Both the position numbers and the translations under genes were made by a program. A DNA stretch of 64,000 nucleotides from RGIG1995 sp045652425. GTDB taxonomy: Bacteria; Bacillota; Clostridia; Oscillospirales; CAG-272. The DNA lies in the NCBI GenBank assembly GCA_045652425.1, contig JAZRUG010000011.1, positions 89,030 to 153,029 on the forward strand, in the 5' to 3' direction. The notes below the pieces were generated by a model that made no database searches, was not told where the DNA came from, and saw nothing but the letters and a program-made list of their open reading frames with translations. Positions 34,460 to 44,284 of this stretch are shown in pieces; positions within the stretch are counted from its first letter, which is position 1; every line of letters starts with the position of its first letter.

Positions 34460-36658
34460 ATGTATTCCGATATAGAAAGACTTATATCGATGCTTGAAAA
34501 AACGAACAAGCATTATGATATAGAAAAGATAAAAAAGGCTTATCTGAAAGCAAAACAGCTTCATGATGGGCAGTATAGAGCAAGCGGTGAGCCTTTTGTT
34601 TCTCATCCTATTGCCGTTGCGGAAATAGTTGCAAAACTTGAACTTGATACGGCATCTATTTGCGCGGCATTACTTCACGATACGGTTGAGGACTGTGGTT
34701 GCGACTTAAGAGATATAGAAAGAGAATTCGGCAGTGAGACTGCTATGCTCGTTGACGGTTTAACTAAACTTGTCAGAATACCTTTTGAGGATAAAGAAGA
34801 GGAACATATGGAAAACCTCCGAAAGATGTTCCTTGCAATGTCCAGAGATATAAGGGTTATTTTCATAAAACTTTGCGACAGACTTCACAATATGCGTACA
34901 CTATCTGCAAAACCGCCGAAAAAGCAGAGAATAACTGCTCTTGAAACTATGTACGTTTATGCGCCTTTAGCGCACAGACTTGGTATGCAGAAGATAAACC
35001 ATGAGCTTGAAAATATTTCTCTTGAATATCTTGATCCTATTGGTTACGAAGAGGTAAATACAACTATTCAGCAGAAATACGGTCAGAATAAGGACTTCCT
35101 TGAAAAAGCAAGAGGTTTTATTGCGGAAAAATTGGAAGAAAATAATATAAAATTTACGCTTGACGGAAGAATCAAATCTGTTTACAGTACTTACAAGAAA
35201 ATGTTTGAGCAGAACAAACAGTTTGATGAAATATACGATTTTTACGCCCTTCGTGTGATTGTTGATACTGAACTTGAGTGTTATACTGTTCTCGGTATTA
35301 TTCACGATATGTTTAAGTCGGTTCCGGGAAGATTCAAGGACTATATTTCGACACCCAAACCCAACCTTTACAGATCTTTGCATACGACCGTTATAGGCAG
35401 AGGTGGTGTGCCTTTTGAGGTGCAGATAAGAACTTGGGATATGCACCACGTTGCCGAATACGGTATCGCGGCGCATTGGAAATATAAGACGGGTGAAAAG
35501 AGCAATAAAGACGAAATAGATGAAAAACTAAACTGGATTTCAAAAATTATTGAGAGCCAGGATTATTCGGGCGACTCGGATGAATTTATGGATATGCTTA
35601 AGATTGACATATTCCATGATGAAACGTTTGTTTTTACGCCGAAAGGTGACGTTATAACTCTGCCATACGGTTCTACTGTTATTGACTTTGCCTACGCTAT
35701 TCACTCTGCCGTAGGAAACAAAATGGTAGGAGCAAAAATTAACGGGGCAATCGTTCCTATTGACAGAGCGCCAAAAAATGGCGATATAGTTGAAATCTTA
35801 ACTTCTTCGGGGGCGAAAGGACCCAGCCGAGATTGGCTTAATATCGTTAAGACTTCTGAAGCAAGAACCAAGATAAGACAATGGTTTAAGAAGGAAAGAA
35901 AAGCTGAAAACATCATTGTCGGCAAGACTGAAATTGAAAAAGAATTCAGAAAATACGAGAGATATTACACCGACGAGCAGAGAGATGAGATATTGAGTAA
36001 CGTCTCAAGCCGTCTTGGTGTACAGAGCCTTGATGATTTTTACAATGTTATCGGTTACGGTGGTTTAAGTATATCGAAGATAGCTGCAAAGCTTCATGAT
36101 GAATTTGACAGAGTAGTTAAGATTGATGCAGAGCCTAAGAAACAGTTTGATATTACAGATATAAAAACTCCGTCAAAAGTTAACAAAAACACCGGCGGTG
36201 TTATTGTTGACGGTGTTGAGGACTGTCAGGTTAAATTTGCAAAATGCTGTAACCCTCTTCCCGGCGATACTATTATTGGTTTTGTAACCAAGGGGTATGG
36301 TATATCTATCCACAAGAGAGACTGTCCTAACGTTGAATCTAACATCATTAAGGAAGAATATAATGACCGTTGGGTTAGCGCATATTGGGATATGCCTTCT
36401 ATGACTCAAGGCAGCGGTGTTTTTGAGGCGGTACTAAAAATATTTGCAGTAAATAATATGACTTTGCTTGTTGATATTACTACAATACTTGCCGAAATGA
36501 AAGTAACGCTTTTGCAAATTAATACTCAATCAAAAGCTAATGATGAAATTATTATTAATATGGTTGTAGGCTGTAAAAACCTTGATCATTATAATTCAAT
36601 AGTGTCAAGGCTGAAATCGGTTAAGAGTATAACTGACATCGTGCGCGGTTATACCTGA
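34460..36658 (+). CDS. relA: Bifunctional (p)ppGpp synthetase/hydrolase
   Basis: A 732-residue Rel protein of the stringent response. HD hydrolase domain (EPFVSHPIAVAEIV, ALLHDTVEDC) lies in the first 200 residues, the synthetase domain (RIKSVYSTYKKM, FKDYISTPKPNLYRSLHT) near 230-350, the TGS domain near 400 and a C-terminal ACT domain at the end. HD and ED motifs are intact, so both activities are predicted. GAGG precedes the ATG at 34460. It precedes dtd, the usual relA-dtd pair. Confidence 0.96.
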   Translation: MYSDIERLISMLEKTNKHYDIEKIKKAYLKAKQLHDGQYRASGEPFVSHPIAVAEIVAKLELDTASICAALLHDTVEDCGCDLRDIEREFGSETAMLVDGLTKLVRIPFEDKEEEHMENLRKMFLAMSRDIRVIFIKLCDRLHNMRTLSAKPPKKQRITALETMYVYAPLAHRLGMQKINHELENISLEYLDPIGYEEVNTTIQQKYGQNKDFLEKARGFIAEKLEENNIKFTLDGRIKSVYSTYKKMFEQNKQFDEIYDFYALRVIVDTELECYTVLGIIHDMFKSVPGRFKDYISTPKPNLYRSLHTTVIGRGGVPFEVQIRTWDMHHVAEYGIAAHWKYKTGEKSNKDEIDEKLNWISKIIESQDYSGDSDEFMDMLKIDIFHDETFVFTPKGDVITLPYGSTVIDFAYAIHSAVGNKMVGAKINGAIVPIDRAPKNGDIVEILTSSGAKGPSRDWLNIVKTSEARTKIRQWFKKERKAENIIVGKTEIEKEFRKYERYYTDEQRDEILSNVSSRLGVQSLDDFYNVIGYGGLSISKIAAKLHDEFDRVVKIDAEPKKQFDITDIKTPSKVNKNTGGVIVDGVEDCQVKFAKCCNPLPGDTIIGFVTKGYGISIHKRDCPNVESNIIKEEYNDRWVSAYWDMPSMTQGSGVFEAVLKIFAVNNMTLLVDITTILAEMKVTLLQINTQSKANDEIIINMVVGCKNLDHYNSIVSRLKSVKSITDIVRGYT

Positions 36659-36674
36659 TAATGAGGTTGTTTTT

Positions 36675-37136
36675 ATGAAAATAGTTATACAAAGAGTTAG
36701 CGAAGCTTCCGTATCCGTTGGCGGAGAGGTGGTTGGCTCTATCGGAAAAGGATTTATGTTGCTTATAGGAGTTACAAAAGGTGATACCTCTGATGAGGTT
36801 ATTGCTTTGGCTGAAAAAATAAGCAAAATGAGAATTTTCGAAGATGAGAACGAAAAGATGAATCTTAGTATAATTGAAGTTGGAGGTTCAATACTTGCAA
36901 TTTCACAGTTTACATTATGCGCCGAGTGCAGAAGAGGAAACCGTCCCGATTTCTTTAATGCTGCGCCCCCAACAGAAGCCAATGATTTGTATGAGCTTTT
37001 TATATCAGAAATGAGAAACAAAGGTATTACTACCGAAAAAGGAATTTTCGGCGCAGATATGAAAGTAAGTCTTATAAACGACGGCCCTGTTACCATTGTT
37101 CTTGACAGCAATGATTTGAAAAAAAGCAGAAAGTAA
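36675..37136 (+). CDS. dtd: D-aminoacyl-tRNA deacylase
   Basis: A 153-residue Dtd that hydrolyses D-aminoacyl and glycyl-tRNA, protecting translation from D-amino acids. The N-terminus KIVIQRVSEASVSV, the SQFTLCAECRRGNRPDF string (SQxT motif) and the GPVTIVLDS motif near the C-terminus (the normal GPxTxxL) are intact. It lies 16 bases after relA, an arrangement seen across Firmicutes. Confidence 0.95.
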   Translation: MKIVIQRVSEASVSVGGEVVGSIGKGFMLLIGVTKGDTSDEVIALAEKISKMRIFEDENEKMNLSIIEVGGSILAISQFTLCAECRRGNRPDFFNAAPPTEANDLYELFISEMRNKGITTEKGIFGADMKVSLINDGPVTIVLDSNDLKKSRK

Positions 37137-37182
37137 TTGTTAAAAAAAGAAAGGAAGACGGTTAAATTCGTCTTTTCAGAAA

Positions 37183-38667
37183 ATGATTGTTAAAACAGAA
37201 GGAAATATAAATAAATATTACGTACAGTCCCTTTGTATGCTTTTTTTTCCGGGAGCAAAATTTGCTGAATCGGAAGAAGAAGCCAAGGGGGTTCCCGTTG
37301 TATCAGTAAGTCTCAGAGAATCTGAAGAGGGAGTAGAGGCATTTGCTTCCATAAAGCAAGATGCTAAAATGAAAACCGGTTCAAGATTTGAAAAATATAA
37401 AAAAGAATATACGAAAAACAGAACTGCAAAAATAGCTGTAGGTATAGCAGTCTTTGAGGCAGGGAAGAGATTTTTCGGCACGGTTCCGCCTTGGGGGATT
37501 CTTACCGGTGTTAGACCTGCAAAAATTGCTGCAGAAATGCTTGACAGCGGAATGAGTACTTATGCAGTAAAAAAGACAATGGAAAAAGAGTATTTTCTGA
37601 ACCCTAAAAAATCAACCCTTGTTACAGAGATTGCGGCTATTGAAAAGAAAATTATAGACTCAACCGAAGAAAATGCTTGTTCGGTTTATATTTCTATACC
37701 GTTTTGTCCTTCAAGGTGTGCATATTGTTCGTTTGTTTCGTATGCGACACCTAGACTTTTATCGCTCATTCCCGATTATCTTGACAGGCTGAAAAAAGAT
37801 ATTGACAGAATGTTTGAGACTATTAAGAAAGTAGGAAAGAAGGTTGTTACGGTCTACATAGGAGGAGGAACCCCTACTACTTTAGATGCGACACAGCTTG
37901 AGGACCTTCTTTCGAAGATTGCTGAAAACGTTGACGTTTTTTCATTAAAAGAATTTACCCTTGAGGCTGGTCGTCCCGATACTATTACAAAAGAAAAACT
38001 TGATATTGCCGCAAAGTATGGTGTTACACGCGTTAGTATAAATCCACAGACGTTGAATGATTCCGTATTAAAGCAGATAGTCAGAAAACATACTTCTGAA
38101 GATTTCTTTAATGCGTATAATATTGCAAGAGAAAGCGGCATAAAATATATAAATACTGACTTGATTGCAGGTTTACCGGGAGATACGTTTGCAGGTTTTA
38201 CAAAGACAGTTGACGCTATTCTTAAGCTTTCTCCCGACAATGTTACTGTTCATACATTCTGCGTAAAAAAAGCGGCTGATATATTGAGATATAATTCAGA
38301 TATTTATTCAAGAGGCGGCGGGGATACACCAAAGAGTGTTTCTTATGCTTTTGTAAAGTCAAAAAATGCAGGATATATTCCTTATTATATTTATAGACAG
38401 AAGAACACTGTGGGAAACCTTGAAAATGTGGGGTACGCTAAACCCGGAAGTGAAGGTCTATATAATATCTATATGATGGAAGACGTTCATTCTGTTTTTG
38501 CTTGCGGAGCCGGCGGTGTAACAAAGCTTATTTCCACCAAAAATAAGACTATGGAACGCGTTGCTTTTCCAAAATATCCGTATGAATATCTTGATATGAA
38601 CAAGGAGCCTGAAAAAATAGACGGTATTTTTAACAGAATTATCGATTTTTATAAGGAGAACGAATGA
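37183..38667 (+). CDS. hemZ: Coproporphyrinogen dehydrogenase-like radical SAM enzyme HemZ
   Basis: A 494-residue radical SAM protein. A unique N-terminal domain of about 160 residues is followed by the iron-sulfur motif CPSRCAYCSF (C-x3-C-x2-C, near residue 176), GGGTPTT, and the NPQTLNDSVLKQI string of the HemN/HemZ family. HemZ acts in or near haem synthesis, but no other haem gene is here. No ribosome site adjoins the ATG: AAGGA lies about 25 bases upstream, and a hairpin between (37155-37174) could shorten the distance to about 9 bases. The 3' end overlaps the next gene by 4 bases. Confidence 0.9.
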   Translation: MIVKTEGNINKYYVQSLCMLFFPGAKFAESEEEAKGVPVVSVSLRESEEGVEAFASIKQDAKMKTGSRFEKYKKEYTKNRTAKIAVGIAVFEAGKRFFGTVPPWGILTGVRPAKIAAEMLDSGMSTYAVKKTMEKEYFLNPKKSTLVTEIAAIEKKIIDSTEENACSVYISIPFCPSRCAYCSFVSYATPRLLSLIPDYLDRLKKDIDRMFETIKKVGKKVVTVYIGGGTPTTLDATQLEDLLSKIAENVDVFSLKEFTLEAGRPDTITKEKLDIAAKYGVTRVSINPQTLNDSVLKQIVRKHTSEDFFNAYNIARESGIKYINTDLIAGLPGDTFAGFTKTVDAILKLSPDNVTVHTFCVKKAADILRYNSDIYSRGGGDTPKSVSYAFVKSKNAGYIPYYIYRQKNTVGNLENVGYAKPGSEGLYNIYMMEDVHSVFACGAGGVTKLISTKNKTMERVAFPKYPYEYLDMNKEPEKIDGIFNRIIDFYKENE

Positions 38668-39575
38668 AAACTTATTCATATAACGTAGGTTTATTAAATG
38701 AACAAGAGAAAAAAGAATTTGTCCAGAAATGTGAAAATGAATTTGAGGTACAACTTGAAAAAGCATCTGATTTTATAGCTGAACACAATTCTAGAATTAT
38801 TACTCTTTCTGGACCTACTTGTTCAGGTAAAACTACGACTGCTTCAAGGTTTATTTCTGCTCTTGAAAAAAACGGAGAAAAAGTCGGTGTTATTTCAATA
38901 GATGATTTTTATAAATCGAGAAAGCAGCTTGAAAAAGAGTCGAAAGAAAGAGGTCTTTCAGAAGTAGACTATGATTCGGCATTGTCTATTGACCTTAAAT
39001 ATTTTGAAGAATGTATTGACGGCATTCTTGATAAAAGAAATGTAATGCTTCCGAGATACAGTTTTGAAAAAGGGGAAAGAGCTTCTGACTTTGAGTTTGA
39101 TTCTTCCAGATATAAATACATTATTTTAGAGGGAATACAAGCTGTTTATCCCGAGGTTACAGAGCATATTCATTGCGGTTTTAAGAGCGTACAGATTTCT
39201 GTAGTACCTGATGTTGAAGTTAACGGAGTGTTCTTCACAAACAGACAAATAAGATTTATGCGCCGTATGATAAGAGATGCAAAATTCAGAAACGCTCCTC
39301 CCGAAGTTACTTTTGAAATGTGGAAGGGTGTTTCTAAAAATGAAGATTTGCATATTCTTCCATTCGCAGGACAGTTTGATATTGAACTTGATTCGTATAT
39401 GGAATACGAGCCGTTTATGATAAGAAAAAATGTTCTTGGTTTGCTGAAGCATATAAAACCCGAATATGAATTTTTTCACAAGGCTAAAGAAATTACAGAT
39501 AAAATGCAGGAATTTTTTGATATAAGTCCCAAGTATTTGCCTGATAAATCGGTTTATCACGAGTTCTTGGGGTGA
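38664..39575 (+). CDS. Uridine-kinase-like P-loop kinase
   Basis: A 303-residue kinase of the uridine kinase/phosphoribulokinase superfamily. The P-loop SGPTCSGKTTTAS is near residue 50, followed by ISIDDFYKSRKQ (substrate-binding aspartates) and a helical C-terminal half with RRMIRDAKFRNAP, a Lid-like string. Many clostridial relatives carry a TGS domain in front; this one does not, but has a helical lead of about 45 residues. Substrate is uncertain. Overlaps hemZ by 4 bases. Confidence 0.8.
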   Translation: MKTYSYNVGLLNEQEKKEFVQKCENEFEVQLEKASDFIAEHNSRIITLSGPTCSGKTTTASRFISALEKNGEKVGVISIDDFYKSRKQLEKESKERGLSEVDYDSALSIDLKYFEECIDGILDKRNVMLPRYSFEKGERASDFEFDSSRYKYIILEGIQAVYPEVTEHIHCGFKSVQISVVPDVEVNGVFFTNRQIRFMRRMIRDAKFRNAPPEVTFEMWKGVSKNEDLHILPFAGQFDIELDSYMEYEPFMIRKNVLGLLKHIKPEYEFFHKAKEITDKMQEFFDISPKYLPDKSVYHEFLG

Positions 39576-39597
39576 ATTTTACGGAGTACAATTTATA

Positions 39598-40872
39598 ATG
39601 AAAATTTTATTTGACAAAACAGAAGTGTTGGGATATGGCGAATGTTATATCGCCGTTGAAGGACAGTATATTTCTTATATTGGCGCTGGAAAACCAGAAG
39701 GACATTTCGACAGAATTATAAACACGAAAGATAAACTTGTTTGTCCCGGACTTTATAACTGCCATACTCATTCTGCTATGCAGTTTTTGCGCGGATACGG
39801 CGAAGATTTGCCTCTTGACAGATGGCTGAATGAAAAAATATTTCCGGCAGAGGACAGATTGACACCTGATATGGTGTATAAATCATCATTGTTTGCGGTT
39901 GCTGAAATGATAAAGAACGGTGTTTGTTCTTTTTCTGATATGTACTATTTTTGCGATAGAACTGCCGAGGCTGTCGGTGAAACGGGGATAAAGGCTAATA
40001 TAAGCCGCTCAATAGTATCTTTTGACTCTAAAGCTGAACATAGTAAAGATAACAGATTTTTAGAATCGGTACAGCTTTATAAAGATTATCATAATACTTT
40101 TGACGGTAGACTTAAGGTGGATTTTTCTCTTCATGCAGAATATACGAACGTTGAGTCAATGGCAAAGTTTTGCGCCGAGTTTACATCGGGAAAGCCGATA
40201 GCTTATCAGATTCATCTTTCGGAAACTGAAAAAGAGCATAATGAGTGTATTACCAGACACGGTGTTACGCCGACAGGGTTCTTTGAAAAGACCGGTATTT
40301 TGAACAACAACGTCTCTTTTGCACACTGCGTTTGGATTACAGAAGACGATATGGATATATTGAAGAAATATAATTCCACTGTTGTGCATAACCCTGCAAG
40401 TAATCTGAAGCTTGGCAGCGGAGTTATGCCTCTTTCAAAGATACTTAAAAAAGGTATTAACGTTGCACTTGGTACTGATAGTTCTGCTTCCAACAACTCA
40501 CTTGATATTTTGAAAGAGATATATCTTGCCGCAATTTTGCAAAAGGGAACTGACCGAGATCCCTCGGCCATAAAAGCAGAAGAAATTGTGAAATTGGCTA
40601 CTGTTAACGGTGCTGTTTCTCAAAATAGAGGCGATTGCGGAGAGTTGGCTGTAGGTAAAAAAGCCGATATAATAATGCTTGACCTTGATTCAGTTAACAA
40701 TATACCTATGTTTTCTCCTGTGTACACACTTGTTTACAGTGCAAACTCGTCTGACGTTTGCTTTAATATGGTAGACGGAAAAGTGCTTTATGAAAACGGT
40801 GAATACAAAACCTTGGATATCGACAAGGTAAAGTATGAAATGAAAACTTTGAGAAAGAACTTTTTTGTTTGA
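39598..40872 (+). CDS. Amidohydrolase, S-adenosylhomocysteine/methylthioadenosine deaminase-like
   Basis: A 424-residue metal-dependent hydrolase of the TRZ/ATZ-MtaD group. Metal ligands: HTH in NCHTHSAMQFLRGYGED, a histidine in HAEYTNV, another in QIHLSETEKEH, and the aspartate in LGTDSSASNNSLD. Known members deaminate S-adenosylhomocysteine, methylthioadenosine or guanine-like purines. The family and fold are clear; the exact substrate is not. Confidence 0.85.
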   Translation: MKILFDKTEVLGYGECYIAVEGQYISYIGAGKPEGHFDRIINTKDKLVCPGLYNCHTHSAMQFLRGYGEDLPLDRWLNEKIFPAEDRLTPDMVYKSSLFAVAEMIKNGVCSFSDMYYFCDRTAEAVGETGIKANISRSIVSFDSKAEHSKDNRFLESVQLYKDYHNTFDGRLKVDFSLHAEYTNVESMAKFCAEFTSGKPIAYQIHLSETEKEHNECITRHGVTPTGFFEKTGILNNNVSFAHCVWITEDDMDILKKYNSTVVHNPASNLKLGSGVMPLSKILKKGINVALGTDSSASNNSLDILKEIYLAAILQKGTDRDPSAIKAEEIVKLATVNGAVSQNRGDCGELAVGKKADIIMLDLDSVNNIPMFSPVYTLVYSANSSDVCFNMVDGKVLYENGEYKTLDIDKVKYEMKTLRKNFFV

Positions 40873-40900
40873 TGGAATTGTGAAAAGGAGTTGATACGTT

Positions 40901-42517
40901 TTGTCATCAAAAAATCGTAATAATTTGTTTTTCTCGGGCGTTGTTATTTTGACGTTCGCAAATATTCTTGTAAAGGTTATCGGTCTTTTTTATAAAATTC
41001 CCATGTATAATCTTGTGGGAAGTGAAGGAATGGGCTATTTTAATTCCGCTTATAAAATATATACTGCTTTTTATCTTGTTTCGACCGGCGGATTGCCTAT
41101 TGCGGTTTCTCTAATGATTTCAGAGGCGAGAGCTAAAGGTAAACGTGATGAGGTTAAAAGTATTTTTAAGGCGGCTGTAGGGTTATTTGCTGTTATAGGA
41201 ACTGTAGGTACGGCGATTATGGCTATAGGCTCGAAAGGGTTTGCCGCCTTTTCGGGTAATGAAGCGACATACGTATGTATGATTGCTATTGCACCGACTT
41301 TGTTTTTTATTTGTATATGCAGTGCACTTCGCGGATATTTTCAAGGTTATCAGAATATGCTCCCGACGGCTATTTCAGAGGTTCTTGAAGCTCTCGGTAA
41401 ATTGGTTCTGGGTATACTGTTTGCCTATTATGCTATAAGTAAAGGTTACGAATTACAGGTTGTTGCGGCGTTTGCGCTGTTAGGTATTACCGTAGGTGTT
41501 GCAGTTGGAACTGTTTATATAGTTATACACAGAATTTTCTTTAAATCTGATGAGTTTGATGCAGAATTTGTTTGTGCAGAAGACAATTCTTCAAGAAATA
41601 TAAAACAAATTATAAAGACACTCTTTATGATAGCTATTCCGATTTCCATAAGCTCATCCGTTATGAGTGTTGCGGATTCGTTTGATTCGGGGATTATTCA
41701 GAGGGCTTTGCTGTATTTGGGTTATACTTCCGAAGAGGCAAATGCAATGTGGGGGGATTATTCCACTCTTGCTATACCGCTTTATAATATGCCTTCAATA
41801 CTTATTTATCCTATCTCGGCTTCAATTGTTCCTTATATTTCTTCTGCTATTGCGGAAAAAAATATGAAAATGGCAAGGGAAGTTATGACAAGCTCACTGA
41901 AGATAGCTTCGCTTATTGCTATTCCGTCGGCGTTAGGACTTTCGGTTCTTTCAAAACCTATTTTAAACCTCCTTTATGATAACAAAGCGGGCGGTGTTGA
42001 TTTTTCCGCACCTTTGCTTTCGGTACTTGCTATATCCGTGTTCTTTATAGGTATGCTTTCGGTTACAAACTCTATTCTTCAGGCGAATAAGTTTGAAAAA
42101 ATGCCCATTATTTCGATAATTATCGGCGCTCTCGTTAAGATAGTTTCTACAACGGCTTTGATGAGATGCGGACTCGGAATGTATGGCGCTCCTTTGGGAA
42201 CTGTTCTTTGTTATATGACTATTTCTATACTCAATTTTATATTTATTGCTAAAAAAGTTAAGCTTATACCTAATTTTAGCGCTGTATTCTTAAAACCGTT
42301 TTTGTCTGCTATTCCTTGTTGTTTGGCGGCTATGGGAACCTATTTCCTGCTTGACGGCTTCCACGAAAAGATTGCTACCTTGATTGCTATTGCAGTGGCT
42401 GTCATCGTGTATTTAATTGCTGTATTGTTGTTTAAGGTTATTACCAAGGATGAAATTATGATGATTCCTAAAGGACAAAAAGTTTACTCTTTGCTTAATA
42501 AGCTGAAGCTTATGTGA
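40901..42517 (+). CDS. spoVB: SpoVB-type polysaccharide flippase
   Basis: A 538-residue MATE/MOP-superfamily exporter with about 14 helices. N-terminal NLFFSGVVILTFANILVKVIGLFYKIPMYNLVG and the paired SMSVADSFDSGI and ANSILQANKF strings match the SpoVB/YtgP/MurJ-like group. These flip lipid-linked sugars for cell wall or cortex; SpoVB is required for spore cortex. Start is TTG at 40901 with AAGGAG 10 bases upstream. Followed directly by mazG, as in the yabM-yabN order of Bacillus. Confidence 0.87.
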   Translation: MSSKNRNNLFFSGVVILTFANILVKVIGLFYKIPMYNLVGSEGMGYFNSAYKIYTAFYLVSTGGLPIAVSLMISEARAKGKRDEVKSIFKAAVGLFAVIGTVGTAIMAIGSKGFAAFSGNEATYVCMIAIAPTLFFICICSALRGYFQGYQNMLPTAISEVLEALGKLVLGILFAYYAISKGYELQVVAAFALLGITVGVAVGTVYIVIHRIFFKSDEFDAEFVCAEDNSSRNIKQIIKTLFMIAIPISISSSVMSVADSFDSGIIQRALLYLGYTSEEANAMWGDYSTLAIPLYNMPSILIYPISASIVPYISSAIAEKNMKMAREVMTSSLKIASLIAIPSALGLSVLSKPILNLLYDNKAGGVDFSAPLLSVLAISVFFIGMLSVTNSILQANKFEKMPIISIIIGALVKIVSTTALMRCGLGMYGAPLGTVLCYMTISILNFIFIAKKVKLIPNFSAVFLKPFLSAIPCCLAAMGTYFLLDGFHEKIATLIAIAVAVIVYLIAVLLFKVITKDEIMMIPKGQKVYSLLNKLKLM

Positions 42518-42527
42518 GGTTTTAAAA

Positions 42528-43184
42528 ATGGATATAATAAATGAAATGAAAAATAAAGATAGATTTACTGCAGATGACCTGCGTAAAATAATGGAGATTC
42601 TTCGTTCAGAAAACGGCTGTCCTTGGGATAGAGAGCAGACTCATAAATCAATTAGACAAGACCTTCTTGAAGAAGCTTATGAAACTGCTGAAGCAATTGA
42701 CTGCGAAAATGATGAAATGCTTTGTGAGGAGCTTGGAGATGTTCTTTTGCAGGTTATGTTTCATTCAAGAATAGCAGAAGAAGAGGAAAGATTTACAGTT
42801 GATGACGTGTATACGGGTGTGTGCAAAAAAATGATTGAACGACATCCGCATATTTTTGGCGACGTTACCGTAAAAAATGTTGATGACGTATTAACCAATT
42901 GGGATGCTATAAAACAAAGTTCAAAAAACAGATCATCTTTGTCTGAACAGCTTGACGGTGTATGTAAAGCGCTTCCCGCACTTATGCTTGCTTCCAAATA
43001 TGTTAGCAAGTGCTTAAAAAGCGGTGTTGAAATAGAAACGAAGGTGAATTTAGATTCTGTTACCGAAGACAGTATAGGCGAACTTTTGTTTGATATTGTT
43101 GTGCTTTCAAAAGAAAATAAGATTGATCCGGAACTTGCTTTGTATAAGAAGTGTGAAAAAATTCTCAAGGAAATGAAAGATTGA
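42528..43184 (+). CDS. mazG: Nucleoside triphosphate pyrophosphohydrolase MazG
   Basis: A 218-residue MazG. The motif is CPWDREQTHKS followed by EEAYE and EELGD, the EExxE...ExxD metal ligands. It removes aberrant nucleotides and influences (p)ppGpp levels. In Bacillus the corresponding YabN carries an N-terminal tetrapyrrole-methylase-like domain; here only the MazG part is present. The ATG lies 10 bases after the spoVB stop. Confidence 0.9.
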   Translation: MDIINEMKNKDRFTADDLRKIMEILRSENGCPWDREQTHKSIRQDLLEEAYETAEAIDCENDEMLCEELGDVLLQVMFHSRIAEEEERFTVDDVYTGVCKKMIERHPHIFGDVTVKNVDDVLTNWDAIKQSSKNRSSLSEQLDGVCKALPALMLASKYVSKCLKSGVEIETKVNLDSVTEDSIGELLFDIVVLSKENKIDPELALYKKCEKILKEMKD

Positions 43185-43281
43185 TACTTTAAAACTTTCA
43201 AAATAGGGTGGCTTTCGGCACAAAAATTGCAAAAAATAAGCAAAAATATTAATAAAATTGGTATATTTTTTGAAAAAACTA

Positions 43282-43310
43282 TTGATTATTTAGGGAAAGT
43301 TTGTTATAAT
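43282..43310 (+). promoter_or_regulatory. Promoter of hup
   Basis: TTGATT (43282-43287), 17-base spacer, TATAAT (43305-43310), about 60 bases before the hup ATG; the leader ends in GAAAGGTAGG. Confidence 0.7.
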
Positions 43311-43369
43311 TAGATAAGTTAATACACATATTTTATTTTGTTTAAATATTGAAAGGTAGGTAATTTACT

Positions 43370-43645
43370 ATGACAAAGGCTCAGATTATTGATGCAGTAG
43401 TTGCAAAAGCTGATTTTAAGAAGAAGGATGCAGAGGCTGCAGTTAATGCTGTTTTTGAAGCGGTTACAGAATCTCTTGCCAAGGGTGAAAAGGTTCAAGT
43501 TGTTGGTTTCGGTACATTCGAAGTTAAAGAACGTGCTGCAAGAACAGGTATCAATCCCCGTACAAAGAAAGCTATCAAGATTGCTGCTTCAAAGACTCTT
43601 TCTTTTAAAGCCGGCAAGGCAATGAAGGAACTTCTCAATAAGTAA
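43370..43645 (+). CDS. hup: DNA-binding protein HU
   Basis: A 91-residue histone-like protein: N-terminal MTKAQIIDAVVAK, GFGTFEVKERAARTGINPRT (beta arm start), KTLSFKAGKAMKE at the end. It bends DNA and compacts the nucleoid. Own promoter, strong terminator. Placed between mazG and the S4-domain gene as in other Firmicutes. Confidence 0.96.
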   Translation: MTKAQIIDAVVAKADFKKKDAEAAVNAVFEAVTESLAKGEKVQVVGFGTFEVKERAARTGINPRTKKAIKIAASKTLSFKAGKAMKELLNK

Positions 43646-43661
43646 TTCTTTGGAGTTTTTC

Positions 43662-43695
43662 GATCCCCCGAGAAGATCTTTCCCGGGGGATTTTG
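43662..43695 (+). terminator. Terminator of hup
   Basis: ATCCCCCG and CGGGGGAT arms (43663-43670, 43684-43691) followed by TTTT. Confidence 0.8.
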
Positions 43696-43711
43696 AAATT
43701 AAATAGGCAAA

Positions 43712-43954
43712 ATGAGATTGGATAAGTATTTAAAGGTTTCAAGAATAATAAAAAGAAGAACCGTTGCGAACGATGCTTGCGATGCGGCACATGTTACCGT
43801 AAACGGCAAACCGGCAAAGGCCTCGTATATCGTTAAAGAAAACGATATTATTGAGATTACTTTCGGTGAAAGAACGCTTAAAGTAAGAGTTCTTGATGTT
43901 AAAGAAACTACAAGAAAAAATGAGGCGGCTTCTTTGTACGAGGTCGTAGAATAA
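43712..43954 (+). CDS. rqcP: S4-domain RNA-binding protein RqcP (YabO-type)
   Basis: An 80-residue protein that is nearly all S4 domain: RLDKYLKVSRIIKRRTVANDAC, VTVNGKPAKASYIVKENDIIEI. RqcP (YabO) stabilises nascent-chain-tRNA on the 50S subunit during RqcH-driven alanine tailing in ribosome quality control. No RqcH gene is in the window. Conserved order mazG-hup-yabO-yabP-yabQ-divIC is intact. Confidence 0.9.
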   Translation: MRLDKYLKVSRIIKRRTVANDACDAAHVTVNGKPAKASYIVKENDIIEITFGERTLKVRVLDVKETTRKNEAASLYEVVE

Positions 43955-44017
43955 AAAAGTTATAAATAATCCGTTTTTCGCATATAGTGTATTAAAAAAA
44001 TATGAGGAGAACGGTAT

Positions 44018-44284
44018 ATGGAGATTATTAAACCCAAAATTATACTTGAAAATAGAAAGAAACTTGTTTTGACCGGTGTATCCGACGTGGTGAGTTTTGA
44101 TGACTTGACGGTGGTTTTGGATACTTCGGGTGGGCGGTTGATTATAAATGGAGAGAAGCTTCATATCCAAAAACTTTGCCTTGAAAGCGGAGACGTTGAG
44201 GTGGAGGGCAAAGTAGACGAGATGCTATACGAAGATGATAATCACACTTCAAAAAAAAGTTTTTTCGGTAGGCTTGTCAAATAA
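44018..44284 (+). CDS. yabP: Sporulation protein YabP
   Basis: An 88-residue protein of the YabP family, needed for sporulation and expressed in the mother cell in Bacillus. RKKLVLTGVSDVVSFDD and LDTSGGRLIINGEKLHIQKLCLESGDVEVEGKVDEMLY match the family closely. AGGAG lies 10 bases before the ATG. The stop overlaps the yabQ ATG by one base, so the two are coupled. Confidence 0.92.
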   Translation: MEIIKPKIILENRKKLVLTGVSDVVSFDDLTVVLDTSGGRLIINGEKLHIQKLCLESGDVEVEGKVDEMLYEDDNHTSKKSFFGRLVK

